Notes: a model not told the origin generated them from the letters alone. Counted from the stretch's first letter, positions 55,361 to 63,119 are shown. The stretch: DNA of 64,000 bases from Palsa-892 sp963751615 (GCA_963751615.1 CAVVVG010000006.1:310001-374000), one strand, 5' to 3'. A program made the numbers and translations.

Positions 55361-55465
55361 TTGTTCGCGATTATCTTTTTCTTCGCTGTGGCAATGTTGT
55401 GCGGCTTCTTAGTTGTAGCCACAGCCACTAAGCCCTGGCTGGTCCCCGCTGGGGCATTTTTTTGA
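55361..55465 (+). CDS. putative 34-aa membrane peptide (copy 1)
   Basis: TTG-initiated frame encoding one helix, IIFFFAVAMLCGFLVVATA, then TKPWLVPAGAFF. The last codons overlap a terminator-like GTCCCCGCTGGGGC plus T-run. An almost identical peptide is at 62056. AAAGAAAC upstream is a weak ribosome-binding site. It could be a real small membrane protein or a leader; low certainty. Confidence 0.35.
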   Translation: MFAIIFFFAVAMLCGFLVVATATKPWLVPAGAFF

Positions 55466-55635
55466 CCTATCGCTAAGGCTGAGTGAGCTGAGCCGCTGCA
55501 AAGAATGGTGGCGACAGTTCACGCCCAAAGTCGGTCCATCACTTTATTTTGAGCTGTGACAAAAGTCACATGCATCCGGGACAGCTCGACCTAAATTCAA
55601 TTGGTACGGGGGCGCCGCGCGCACAGGAGGCGCAG

Positions 55636-55926
55636 ATGCCAAGATTACCCACGTTCTTAGTCGTTCTTAACTTAGTTATTGCTCCCCTGCTGACGGGAGC
55701 ACTGGCGCTTGTTCTATTCATTCCAACGATGAAAGCCGACGCGCAGCAAAGGCTCAGAAGAGATGAAACCTATTGCCTTCAATCTAGCGATGGCGGAGTT
55801 GGCGGCGGCGGCATGTCGTTGCACTGCTATTACGCAACCCTCGCACAATGCATGGCTTCGAGAACAGCGAACGGCGATTGGTGCATGGAAAATCCTGTGA
55901 TCGGGTTCAGCAAAAGAGGCTATTGA
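55636..55926 (+). CDS. DUF3551-like small secreted protein (copy 1)
   Basis: 96 aa. An N-terminal hydrophobic segment (about 1-30) is followed by a Cys-containing domain: ETYCLQSSDGGVGGGG, LHCYYATLAQCMASRTANGD, WCMENPVIGFSK. The C..C..QC..C-NP spacing is that of DUF3551 proteins, which are abundant in bradyrhizobia. AGGAGG lies before the ATG. Paralogue at 62868. Function unknown, probably periplasmic. Confidence 0.75.
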   Translation: MPRLPTFLVVLNLVIAPLLTGALALVLFIPTMKADAQQRLRRDETYCLQSSDGGVGGGGMSLHCYYATLAQCMASRTANGDWCMENPVIGFSKRGY

Positions 55927-56051
55927 TTGGTGTTGATCTGAGCGTGACCAGATAACTTTGGCCTTCGGTACCTTGGCCCGCTCCCCAATTCGCCGGGGCT
56001 TTTCTTGATTAATCCGCTCCGCTAACATCCGACCACAAATTGGGGGGCATT

Positions 56052-56342
56052 ATGAGAACATCTAAAATTATTGCCGTTGTATTAGCTACTGCACTCGCTC
56101 TACCGCCAGCAGTCTCTTACGGAGGCACCCCTGTTGTCAGATCACCTGGTGTGAAATTTGGCACGGGTGGTACTGGCTGGGTTTGGGGAATATTCGGCTG
56201 CGCTGGCGGCATTATTTTCACGGCGATGGTCGCAAACTGGACGCAGAGACGGCAGCTCACATTAAACGAGGCCGCTACGTGCGGGATACTGTTCTGGTTC
56301 AATCCGGCAAGCCGCTATATACCGGGGAACCCAGTAAGGTGA
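56052..56342 (+). CDS. small secreted/membrane protein, unknown family (copy 1)
   Basis: 96 aa. A signal peptide (KIIAVVLATALALPPAVSYG) is followed by GWVWGIFGCAGGIIFTAMVAN, which looks membrane-embedded, and TQRRQLTLNEAATCGILFWF. Two cysteines flank the hydrophobic parts. A GGGGGG stretch precedes the ATG. It is the paralogue of the gene at 62520, including about 60 bp of upstream sequence. 126 bp downstream of the DUF3551 gene. Confidence 0.68.
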   Translation: MRTSKIIAVVLATALALPPAVSYGGTPVVRSPGVKFGTGGTGWVWGIFGCAGGIIFTAMVANWTQRRQLTLNEAATCGILFWFNPASRYIPGNPVR

Positions 56343-56422
56343 TCTGTCTAAAGGAAGGTTTCTCGGCCTCGTTTTATTTTCTGGCCCGGTTAATTCTGTT
56401 TGCATCGCGAAGTTAGAGGCGT

Positions 56423-56447
56423 ATCGCGGTTTCCAAACTAATCATAA
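56423..56447 (+). repeat. 25-bp direct repeat, left copy
   Basis: An exact 25-bp repeat (starting ATCGCGGTTTCC, ending AATCATAA) with 58894-58918. The left copy abuts the truncated ABC binding-protein gene; the right copy lies 0-24 bp past the RlpA-like stop. Possibly junctions of a nested insertion of about 2.45 kb. Confidence 0.7.
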
Positions 56448-56449
56448 CT

Positions 56450-57157
56450 GTGGCCCCGGGAAGTGCCGCGGCGGCACTCGCGGCGAAGGCGGCAACCTCA
56501 ACAATTCCGGTTGTCTTCGAAACCGGCCTAGACCCGGTCAAAGCGGGACTGGTCCAGAGCCTGAGCCGGCCAGAGGCTAACGTCACCGGAGTAACGTCTC
56601 TAACCGCAGACGTTACTCCAAAAGGACTGGAGCTGCTGCACGAACTGATCCCTCAGGCCAAGAACTTTTCTGTGCTCGTTAATCCTGCCAACGCGGTCGC
56701 CACCAACATGGTTATCAAAGACGTAGAAACAACATCCCGCGCTTTGGGCCTCGAACTCCAAATCTACAATGCCAGCAGCGAATTCGACTTCGATCCCGTC
56801 TTTGCGAAGCTGGTTCAGCCGCGAACGAGTGGGCTCCTCATCGCTCCCAACCCGGTATTCAATACTCGGGCACAACAGCTTGCCGCTCTTACACTGAAAT
56901 ATGCGGTGCCAGCGGTCCATGGCGTGCGCGAGTTTCCTATGGCCGGCGGATTGATGAGTTATGGCGGCGATATAAGGCAATCGCACAGACAAGCCGGGAT
57001 TTACACTGGCCGCATCCTCAAGGGAGAGAAGCCAGCTGATCTGCCGGTCGAGCAGGAAACCAAGGTCGAGCTTTACGTCAACCTCAAGACTGCCAAGACG
57101 CTCGGGATCAACATTCCGAACACACTAATCGGGCGTGCGAACGAGGTGATCGAATAG
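56450..57157 (+). pseudogene. 5'-truncated ABC transporter substrate-binding protein
   Basis: 235 codons matching the last three-quarters of a periplasmic ABC_sub_bind (PF04392) protein: IPVVFETGLDPVKAGLVQSL, RPEANVTGVTSL, GLELLHELIPQAKNFSVLVN, and the normal end GINIPNTLIGRANEVIE. The signal peptide and first lobe start are absent; sequence homology begins at the 25-bp repeat. It cannot be exported, so it is probably non-functional. Confidence 0.8.
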
Positions 57158-57163
57158 GATGAT

Positions 57164-57268
57164 GATGTCCGCTATTGGCACAAAGCGGACATACCGCCCT
57201 CCCCGTTCGATGTCCGCTTTCGGGTAAGAGCGGACATTATACTGAGAGAGCATCACGTCCGCTTTTGA
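57164..57268 (-). repeat. complete three-hairpin repeat, inverted
   Basis: Hairpin 3 (TGTCCGCTATTGGCAC..AAGCGGACA), hairpin 2 (TGTCCGCTTTCGGGTAAG..GCGGACA) and a partial hairpin 1 (CACGTCCGCTTTTGAGG), in the reverse order of the 25-kb copy, as expected for opposite orientation. Confidence 0.8.
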
Positions 57269-57303
57269 GGTGGTACTAGCGATAACAATTAGGGGATTGA
57301 GCC

Positions 57304-57683
57304 ATGCCGTTGGTGCGCATCGATCTGCGGAAAGGTAAGTCGGCGGCATACAAGAAAGCTATTGCCGATGGCGTCTACCGCGCACTGCGTGAGACATTCA
57401 CCGTGCCGGACGAAGACCGTTTCATTGTTATCACCGAACACGACGACGAGGGATCTTTTACAGCCATAGCTATCTCAATATCGAGCGCACCGACGATTTG
57501 GCATTCATACAGATCACCGTCACGAATTCGCGCGGTGTTGATCAGAAGAAGGCGCTATTTGCGCGGATCGCTGCGCTGCTGTCTGAACAGCCGGGTCTGC
57601 GACCGCAGGACGTGTTTATCAATCTCCTTGAAGTCACCAAAGAGAATTGGTCGTTCGGTAACGGTATCGCGCAGTATTTGTGA
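57304..57683 (+). pseudogene. frameshifted tautomerase-family protein
   Basis: The first frame gives MPLVRIDLRKGKSAAYKKAI with the N-terminal catalytic Pro, then VPDEDRFIVITEHDDEG; the next frame continues SYLNIERTDDLAFIQITVTN and LLEVTKENWSFGNGIAQYL to 57683. One indel near 57455-57465 separates them. A protein of about 126 aa of the Tautomerase_2 type would be restored. Confidence 0.82.
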
Positions 57684-57748
57684 GCGGTGGCAGCCTATCG
57701 TCGCACAAGAAAAGTTAGCGCTGCTGTCGGTTTATTAGCGGGCAGCCC

Positions 57749-57925
57749 ATGACAACTTTCAAACGACTGACACCGCAAGAACACCGCGAGCTTGCCGATA
57801 GGCTGCGCAGAACTGCTGCGCCGCACTTGCGCAATAGAGCGGAGAAGCTGGCGAGGCTGCAAGAGGTTTTGGCGAGACGGAAAGAGGCGCGAGAAAAACT
57901 CCGCACCGTTACTCGTCCCGAATAG
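57749..57925 (+). CDS. small charged helical protein (58 aa)
   Basis: Single frame, very rich in Arg, Lys, Glu and Leu (RELADRLRRTAAPHLRNRAE, KLARLQEVLARRKEAREK), likely one long amphipathic helix or coiled coil. No family recognised. There is no strong ribosome-binding site, but codon use looks coding. Lies within the tRNA-Pro segment. Confidence 0.5.
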   Translation: MTTFKRLTPQEHRELADRLRRTAAPHLRNRAEKLARLQEVLARRKEAREKLRTVTRPE

Positions 57926-58011
57926 CCAGTCTCACTAATCGAGCTTGATCCAGCGCAATGTAATTCTCTCTCGTTTGTTGCAACCTCACGACGCTGGATT
58001 GGGAGAGTACG

Positions 58012-58224
58012 ATGATCAGATCATTTGTATCGATATTTTTTATTCTCACATGTCTTGCGCTAGTAACAACGTTTGCCAAAGCAGAAGTGAACGCGAGACA
58101 GGCATGCTTCAATGCATGCAAAGAATCAAGAAGTGTATGCCTCGCCACACCTTCGGCTAATCGATGGAAAAACATGCTGTGGTGTAGAAGGCAGCTGAAA
58201 ACTTGTCGCGCAAACTGCCGATAA
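58012..58224 (+). CDS. small secreted six-cysteine peptide
   Basis: 70 aa. Signal peptide MIRSFVSIFFILTCLALV..FAKA, then a mature peptide of about 46 residues whose six cysteines are spaced C-x3-C-x6-C-x14-C-x6-C-x3-C (CFNACKESRSVC and CRRQLKTCRANC). The mirror-like spacing suggests a disulfide-bonded helical hairpin. GGAG lies about 8 bp before the ATG. No family recognised; reminiscent only in layout of CHCH-type or antimicrobial Cys-hairpins. Confidence 0.68.
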   Translation: MIRSFVSIFFILTCLALVTTFAKAEVNARQACFNACKESRSVCLATPSANRWKNMLWCRRQLKTCRANCR

Positions 58225-58519
58225 GCGACCTTAATGGAGGTAGCTTATCGTCGGACGAAGAACATTCAGAGAAATTCCAAGCCCGCCGAAGTGAACGACC
58301 GCCATGCAAGTCGGCATCGGCGGACCGAATAACCGCCATCCAACGATAAGCAACAAAGCCAACACCAGCGAAGCTGATCAGCATAGTGGGCAGTTTGGGC
58401 ACGGCGGTTATTTTCGGTTCAAATAAAATCAATAACTTAAAAAACTCTCACTCCAGTCACGTTTGCGACAAGATCGAGAGATTTATCAGCTATTTCCGTA
58501 ATAACTGCGGAAAGCAAAA

Positions 58520-58894
58520 ATGAGAAAACTTATAATAGCAATATCTCTAATATTACTGACAACAATCAACTCTCAGGCTGCCGGTTTTGATTGGTTTTTT
58601 AGTCATGTTAGACCGACTGGTAAGTGTTCAGGGCAAGAAATTGTCGCCACGTGGTATAATTTTTCAGGTCATACAACGGCTAATGGTGAACACTTCAATG
58701 CTAATGATTTAGCGGCAGCTCATAAAACTTTCCCATTTGGAACCAAACTAATAGTCACGAATCCACACAATGGCAGAAGCGTCGTTGTACGCATAAATGA
58801 TAGAGGTCCGTTCGTTCGGGGCGTGTCATTAGACCTGACACCGGGTGCTGCAAAAGCGATTGGAATGAACTCTTCTCAATACGTTTGCATCTAA
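58520..58894 (+). CDS. RlpA-like double-psi beta-barrel protein
   Basis: 124 aa with signal peptide (MRKLIIAISLILLTTINSQA). The core VATWYNFSGHTTANGEHFNA, AAHKTFPFGTKLIVTNPHNG and VVRINDRGPFVRGVSLDLTPG matches RlpA; the SPOR domain is absent. Relatives are lytic transglycosylases acting on septal peptidoglycan. Base composition is visibly more AT-rich than the surroundings, suggesting recent transfer. It ends at the right copy of the 25-bp repeat. Confidence 0.88.
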   Translation: MRKLIIAISLILLTTINSQAAGFDWFFSHVRPTGKCSGQEIVATWYNFSGHTTANGEHFNANDLAAAHKTFPFGTKLIVTNPHNGRSVVVRINDRGPFVRGVSLDLTPGAAKAIGMNSSQYVCI

Positions 58895-58918
58895 TCGCGG
58901 TTTCCAAACTAATCATAA
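58894..58918 (+). repeat. 25-bp direct repeat, right copy
   Basis: Exact copy of 56423-56447, beginning at the last base of the RlpA-like stop codon. The following 70 bp are very AT-rich up to the tRNA-Pro fragment. Confidence 0.7.
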
Positions 58919-58989
58919 GTAATTGATATCTAATGTGGACTATTCAGAATAGTTTCCAAAAAAGATCAATTAAATCAACGGATGATACA

Positions 58990-59045
58990 AGTCTGGGGGA
59001 CTAGGGGTCGCGAGTTCAAATCTCGCCGCTCCGACCACTACTTAG
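58990..59045 (+). repeat. putative attR (tRNA-Pro 3' fragment)
   Basis: 56 bp matching 53308-53363 with one mismatch, starting in the anticodon stem and running through the CCA into CTACTTAG. It cannot form a tRNA. The sequence left of it is AT-rich island DNA; on the right the composition returns to that of the core. Confidence 0.82.
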
Positions 59046-59276
59046 CTCGTTTTGCAGGGCGTCGGTTTGCAGCCGGTTTGCAGAATTTCGGGAACATCTG
59101 AAGAACGGGTAGTCCTCACCACCACTAATATCGTGCGCTGTTGGTTCGATTCCCAAAAAAAGTCGGCGCAACATTTCAAACGGACTCAAGAAATCCGGAG
59201 CGGATCCAATTACCTGAAGTTCGGCGTAGTCCTTGTCGATACCTATAGGGTATTGTCTTCTATTGCAGGGAGAACG

Positions 59277-59963
59277 ATGGGGACGAGGCAAATGGGCACG
59301 AAGATCACGTTCAAGCGGCCTGACGGTAAGGACGCTTCCGGTTATCTCGCCAAAGCAACGCAGCCCAACCGGCCCGGTCTAGTTGTCATCCAGGAATGGT
59401 GGGGCCTGCAGGATCAAATCAAGGGGCTGTGCGAACGCTTTGCCAACGCCGGTTATGACGCGCTGGCACCCGACCTCTACGCAGGCACCGTCGTGCCTTA
59501 TCACGACACAGAAGCCGCAAACCGCGAAATGAGCTCGCTCAATTTTCTCGAAGCGACTGATCAGGTCGTGCGCGGCGCCGCGCAATATCTCAAAGCTACG
59601 GCCCGCAAGGTCGGGCTCACGGGATTTTGCATGGGCGGAGCGATCACGATCATCGGCGCCGTGCGCATACCAGAATTCAGCGTGGCCGTTTGCTTCTATG
59701 GTCTTCCGCCGTCAACGGTCGTGAGACCTGAGGATATCCGCGTTCCGCTGCAAGCGCATTTCGCTAATCAGGACGATTGGTGTACGCCGAAGGCCGTGGA
59801 TGACTTCGCGGCCGCGCTGAAATCCGCCGACAAGACCGCGGAGATTTTCCGCTACGACGCCAAGCATGCCTTCATGAACGAACAGCGGCCCGACGTTCAT
59901 GACAGAAAGGCGGCCGACCTTGCCTGGCAGCGCACATTGGCGTTCTTGGGCAAGCATCTTTAA
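59277..59963 (+). CDS. dienelactone hydrolase family protein
   Basis: 228 aa alpha/beta hydrolase. VVIQEWWGLQDQIKGLCERF, the Cys nucleophile in GLTGFCMGGAI, the Asp in ANQDDWCTP, and the His in DAKHAFMNE give the complete Cys-Asp-His triad. The family hydrolyses dienelactones in aromatic degradation, but many members act on other esters. ATG at 59277 (GGGAG upstream); MGTKITFKRP at 59292 is an alternative. It is the first gene outside the tRNA-Pro segment. Confidence 0.9.
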   Translation: MGTRQMGTKITFKRPDGKDASGYLAKATQPNRPGLVVIQEWWGLQDQIKGLCERFANAGYDALAPDLYAGTVVPYHDTEAANREMSSLNFLEATDQVVRGAAQYLKATARKVGLTGFCMGGAITIIGAVRIPEFSVAVCFYGLPPSTVVRPEDIRVPLQAHFANQDDWCTPKAVDDFAAALKSADKTAEIFRYDAKHAFMNEQRPDVHDRKAADLAWQRTLAFLGKHL

Positions 59964-60296
59964 GTTTGGCACTTAGATGAAAGTGAAAAAACTCGCGTTG
60001 AGCCGGACTTTTTCTCTGAAGAAAAGCTGACCGATTTTTTCTACCATCAGTATTCAGTTCCCTGAACTGATAGAAATTTTTAGTTTTACACTCAGCCCGC
60101 GAAAAATTTGGCGAAATTTGACCAATCTCGGACACGCAGACCCGCTGATTAAGAGTTTGCAGCTCATTCAATGATTTCAAGGCCCAATCCGACAAGTTCT
60201 TCGTTTTCCCCCACATTGAACCGTCTTTTCTTTCCACTCTTGTCGGAATGACTTCAGCATTTATTGCCCGAAGTGGACGTGGCACTCCTGGCAATC

Positions 60297-60373
60297 AATG
60301 TCCGCTTTCGGGGTAAGAGCGGACATCGTGATCGGGGTGCGTCATGTCCGCATATGACCCATAGCGTACATGC
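60297..60373 (-). repeat. dispersed hairpin repeat, inverted
   Basis: Hairpin 2 type (ATGTCCGCTTTCGGGGTAAG then AGCGGACAT) and hairpin 1 type (ATGTCCGCATATGACCC..ATAGCGTACAT). 59964-60296 shows no supported gene. Confidence 0.75.
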
Positions 60374-60473
60374 GCTTCTGTTGAGGGATGAGCCAGATCC
60401 GACCAGCTTCTGAGGTTCGGACGAAGTGAGTTGTGATAAGCTGAGTAACTAGCCCATCCCAGGGTATCGCAGC

Positions 60474-60926
60474 ATGTCACGACCCATCGATTTTTGGTTC
60501 TCTATCGGCAGCACCTATACCTATCTGTCGGTAATGCGGATCGGCGACGTAGCGCGGCAGAATGGAGTCACATTTCGATGGCGACCGTTCGATGTGCGGG
60601 TTGTTATGGTAGAAATGGACAATATTCCGTTCTCGACTAAGCCCATAAAGGCCCGATACATGTGGCGGGATGTCGAGCGGCGGGCAGCGGCGTATGGTAT
60701 TCCTTGGTCGGGAATCCCTCCATATCCTTTAAAGCACCTATCGTTTCCCAATCGGATTGCAGTCCTCGGCACAAGAGAAGGCTGGTGTGCTGAGTATGTG
60801 ACTGCCACTTACCGGCGATGGTTCGTCGACGGCCAAGATGCAAGCATCGAACCGAACATTTCGGACAGCTTGCGGGAGATTGATCAGGAACCGTCTCGGG
60901 TGCTCGCGATGCAGAGGCCGCGCTAG
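60474..60926 (+). pseudogene. 3'-truncated HCCA isomerase/DsbA-fold protein
   Basis: About 140 residues of a 2-hydroxychromene-2-carboxylate isomerase-like protein (IDFWFSIGSTYTYLSVMRI, FRWRPFDVRVVMVEM, GIPWSGIPPYPLKHLSF); the family is about 200 aa. Homology ends near DSLREIDQEPSRVLA, where the sequence changes into a fragment of another gene, leaving a chance ending MQRPR. Probably a remnant made by deletion. Confidence 0.75.
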
Positions 60927-61249
60927 ATGAGGCGCTGGAGGCTGTCGCCGCAACGCAAGAGCGTTACTACGCACCAGAGCTCGAACGACTGAGAGGCGAG
61001 CTATTAACGCGACAAGGTCAATTCGACGAAGCCGCCGTTTGCTTTCAGAAGGCGCTTGGTGCGGCGGCGGACATGGGGGCAAAGTCGCTTGAGCTGCGCG
61101 CTGCCATGAGCCTAGCCCGACTGTGGAGCGGACTGGACCGACGTACGGCAGCGTACAAGCTGCTTACTCCCACCTATAGTTGGTTCACCGAGGGACTCGA
61201 GACCCCTGATCTGAAAGACGCTAGGGCGCTGCTCGATCAACTTGGATAG
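60899..61249 (+). pseudogene. 3' fragment of an ATPase/adenylate cyclase-type TPR protein
   Basis: An open frame without a start codon encodes DAEAALDEALEAVAATQERY, ELERLRGELLTRQGQFDEAA, AKSLELRAAMSLARLW and ends DLKDARALLDQLG. This is the typical C-terminal TPR end of large predicted ATPases linked to guanylate/adenylate cyclase domains. Only about 115 residues remain, fused out of frame to the preceding fragment. Confidence 0.7.
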
Positions 61250-61412
61250 GCACCTGCCTACATGGAGAGCAACCGATGGAATTGGCGCCTAGCGGACATT
61301 TCGACAACAGCCGCGAATGTCCGCTAATATGCAAGTATCGACCAAATCCCAAGGACAAATGGCGGAAACAAGCCATTCCCTGACGAGCCACTTACGATGC
61401 TGACCCCATACA

Positions 61413-61574
61413 ACCGCACCTAAACGGGCTCTAACTACCCCTTAGCTACCCCTTATGAGGGCCTAAACGGGTGAAAACGGGACTGAAACGGGGTGAAATT
61501 GTCCCTTTAAGTACCCTTCCTAGAGAGGGTTTGGGCCATGATCGCTGCCCGTGGGTTAGTCACTACAGGTCATG
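61413..61574 (+). repeat. short direct repeats plus conserved stem element (copy 2)
   Basis: Near-repeats of CTACCCCTTA (x2) and AAACGGG (x3-4) at about 61413-61500 precede CATGATC (61537-61543) and GGTCATG (61568-61574), enclosing GCTGCCCGTGGGTTAG. Compared with copy 1, the 5' arm C-to-T change keeps pairing through G-U. 61250-61412 also includes a hairpin remnant of the dispersed family (61292-61325). Confidence 0.6.
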
Positions 61575-61664
61575 CCAAAACTTGCATAGGTTGACCAGCC
61601 CAAAAGGAACATTCTTGGCGGTCGCGCGTTTTCCGATAAGATCATAGAGAAGGAGGACACCAAC

Positions 61665-61976
61665 ATGCGTACCGTCTTTCTCGTAATGCTTATCGCTGCT
61701 GGCTTCGCGTTCGTCGGCACCACCGAGGCCAGCGCCGCTGCCGCGAATGGCACGGTCATAAGTTGGGCCGCTCAGCAATCTGACGCCACGATCTTAGTTG
61801 CCGACGGCTGCGGTCGTGGTCGCCACTACTCGAAATATCGCGGCATGTGCGTGTGGGACTCGGGAAACGCCTACCCGGTCTACCGCAACCCGGGCTACGT
61901 CTATCCAGGCTATGGCTACCCGGCCTATGGCTACCCGGCCTATGGCTATCGGGGATACTACAACCGAGGCTGGTAA
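61665..61976 (+). CDS. secreted GCG-motif protein with Tyr/Gly/Pro repeats
   Basis: 103 aa. Signal peptide (AAGFAFVGTTEASA), then VADGCGRGRHYSKYRGMCVW, the GCG/Cys motif found at the head of many short rhizobial repeat proteins, then degenerate YPGYGYPAYGYPAYGYRGYY repeats. AAGGAGG lies before the ATG; a terminator follows. Probably extracellular or periplasmic; function unknown. Confidence 0.8.
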   Translation: MRTVFLVMLIAAGFAFVGTTEASAAAANGTVISWAAQQSDATILVADGCGRGRHYSKYRGMCVWDSGNAYPVYRNPGYVYPGYGYPAYGYPAYGYRGYYNRGW

Positions 61977-61992
61977 TAAATTTCTCGCAAGT

Positions 61993-62021
61993 CAAAGCCC
62001 CGGCGCGTCCGGGGTTTTTTT
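61993..62021 (+). terminator. intrinsic terminator
   Basis: GCCCCGG-CGCG-TCCGGGG stem followed by seven T, about 20 bp past the GCG-protein stop. Confidence 0.85.
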
Positions 62022-62055
62022 CTGACCATAACCATAACCCCCCAAAGGAACATTC

Positions 62056-62205
62056 TTGGCGATTATCTTTTTCTTCGCTGTGGCAATGTTGTGCGGCTAC
62101 TTTGTTGTAGCCACAGCCACTAAGCCCTGGCTGGTCCCCGCTCGGGCATTTTTTTTAACTCATCCGCCCCACCCGGATGGGCGTCTAAGCCAAGATCACA
62201 ACTAA
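62056..62205 (+). CDS. putative TTG-start membrane peptide (copy 2, 49 aa)
   Basis: AAAGGAACATTC followed by TTG gives a plausible ribosome-binding site and start. The product, one helix (LAIIFFFAVAMLCGYFVVAT) then ATKPWLVPARAFF, is nearly identical to the peptide at 55361, but its frame runs 15 codons further because the stop is lost. Low certainty. Confidence 0.35.
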   Translation: MAIIFFFAVAMLCGYFVVATATKPWLVPARAFFLTHPPHPDGRLSQDHN

Positions 62206-62304
62206 CAAGGTGAAAATTATAGCGGCGAGTGCCCCGGCGATAGCCATAGTCGCGTGCCGGTAAGACTGTGATGCAATTTCAAACGGGATAATGTGAAGTA
62301 CCAT
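62185..62304 (-). CDS. putative 39-aa single-pass membrane protein
   Basis: ATG at 62304 with GGAG eight bases upstream; product MVLHIIPFEIASQSYRHATM then AIAGALAAIIFTLLVVILA, i.e. a short polar head and a strong C-terminal membrane helix. A hairpin (CATCCG..CGGATG) lies just past the stop. No family recognised; size and layout are those of bacterial small membrane proteins. Confidence 0.5.
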   Translation of the reverse strand: MVLHIIPFEIASQSYRHATMAIAGALAAIIFTLLVVILA

Positions 62305-62440
62305 CGAGGTTTCTCCGCAGGGTACTCATTTAATGCAACACCTTTGGAAAGGTTCCTTCTAGAACCTTCTTGGCGGTTGTGGTTCCTCCTTTGCTTGTGG
62401 GCGGACCCGCCGCATCATTCACCCGCATCCACAGCGATTA

Positions 62441-62472
62441 AAGCCCCAGCGCGGTCCGCCGGGGCTTTTTTT
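62441..62472 (+). terminator. intrinsic terminator
   Basis: AAAGCCCC and GGGGCTTT arms around a 13-nt loop, followed by TTTTT. Upstream, 62350-62440 holds only another TTGGCGGTT-type short frame. Confidence 0.7.
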
Positions 62473-62519
62473 GACTCATCCGCTCCGCTAACATCTGACC
62501 ACAAATTGGGGGGCACAGA

Positions 62520-62807
62520 ATGTCGAAAATTATTGCCGTTGTACTAGCTACTGCACTCGCTCTATCGCCAGCAGTTTCTTACGGAGGTCCTGCTGTCACT
62601 TCACCCGGTTTGAAATTTGGCACCGGTCCCACTGCCTGGGTCTGGGGTGTTTTCGGTTGTGCTGGCGGCATTATTTTCACGGCGATGGTAGCGAACTGGA
62701 CACAGAGACGGCAACTCACACTTAACGAGGCCGCTACGTGCGGGATTCTGTATTGGTTCAATCCGGCGAATTTCAGAATTCCCGGAAATCCGCTACGGGT
62801 AAGGTGA
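62520..62807 (+). CDS. small secreted/membrane protein, unknown family (copy 2)
   Basis: 95 aa paralogue of the gene at 56052: signal peptide (KIIAVVLATALALSPAVSYG), GVFGCAGGIIFTAMVANWTQ, RRQLTLNEAATCGILYWFNP. Most base differences between the copies in the core are silent, which supports selection on the protein. The upstream 60 bp, including the GGGGGG ribosome-binding site, is also conserved. Confidence 0.7.
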   Translation: MSKIIAVVLATALALSPAVSYGGPAVTSPGLKFGTGPTAWVWGVFGCAGGIIFTAMVANWTQRRQLTLNEAATCGILYWFNPANFRIPGNPLRVR

Positions 62808-62867
62808 CCTGTCTAAAGTAAGCTTTTCGCGTAAAATCTGATCCGGGGCGGTACCGGAGAAATAACG

Positions 62868-63119
62868 ATGATGATGCGACCGATATTCTTCACAGCTCTT
62901 ACGCTTGCTCTGATCTTTCCAGCGATGAAAGCCGACGCGCAGCAAAAGCTGAGAAAAAATGAAACCTATTGCCTTCAATCTGGAGGAGGCGGTGGACGCG
63001 GCGGCGGCGACGCGCCGCTGCTATGCAGATTTGAAACCCTGGCACAGTGCAACGCGTCGAAAATTGCCAATGGCGATTGGTGCATGCTGAATCCTGCAAT
63101 CGGATTCAGCAAAAGATAA
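62868..63119 (+). CDS. DUF3551-like small secreted protein (copy 2)
   Basis: 83 aa. Signal peptide (PIFFTALTLALIFPAMKADA), then NETYCLQSGGGGGRGGG, LLCRFETLAQCNASK and GDWCMLNPAIGFSK. Paralogue of 55636, with a shorter N-terminus. It follows the 95-aa gene, the reverse of the gene order in the island. 63120-63417 shows no gene. Confidence 0.75.
   Translation: MMMRPIFFTALTLALIFPAMKADAQQKLRKNETYCLQSGGGGGRGGGDAPLLCRFETLAQCNASKIANGDWCMLNPAIGFSKR

Noticed and set aside
59130..59170. tRNA T-arm-like GTTGGTTCGATTCCCA near 59140
   Set aside because: No matching acceptor, D or anticodon arms can be folded around it.
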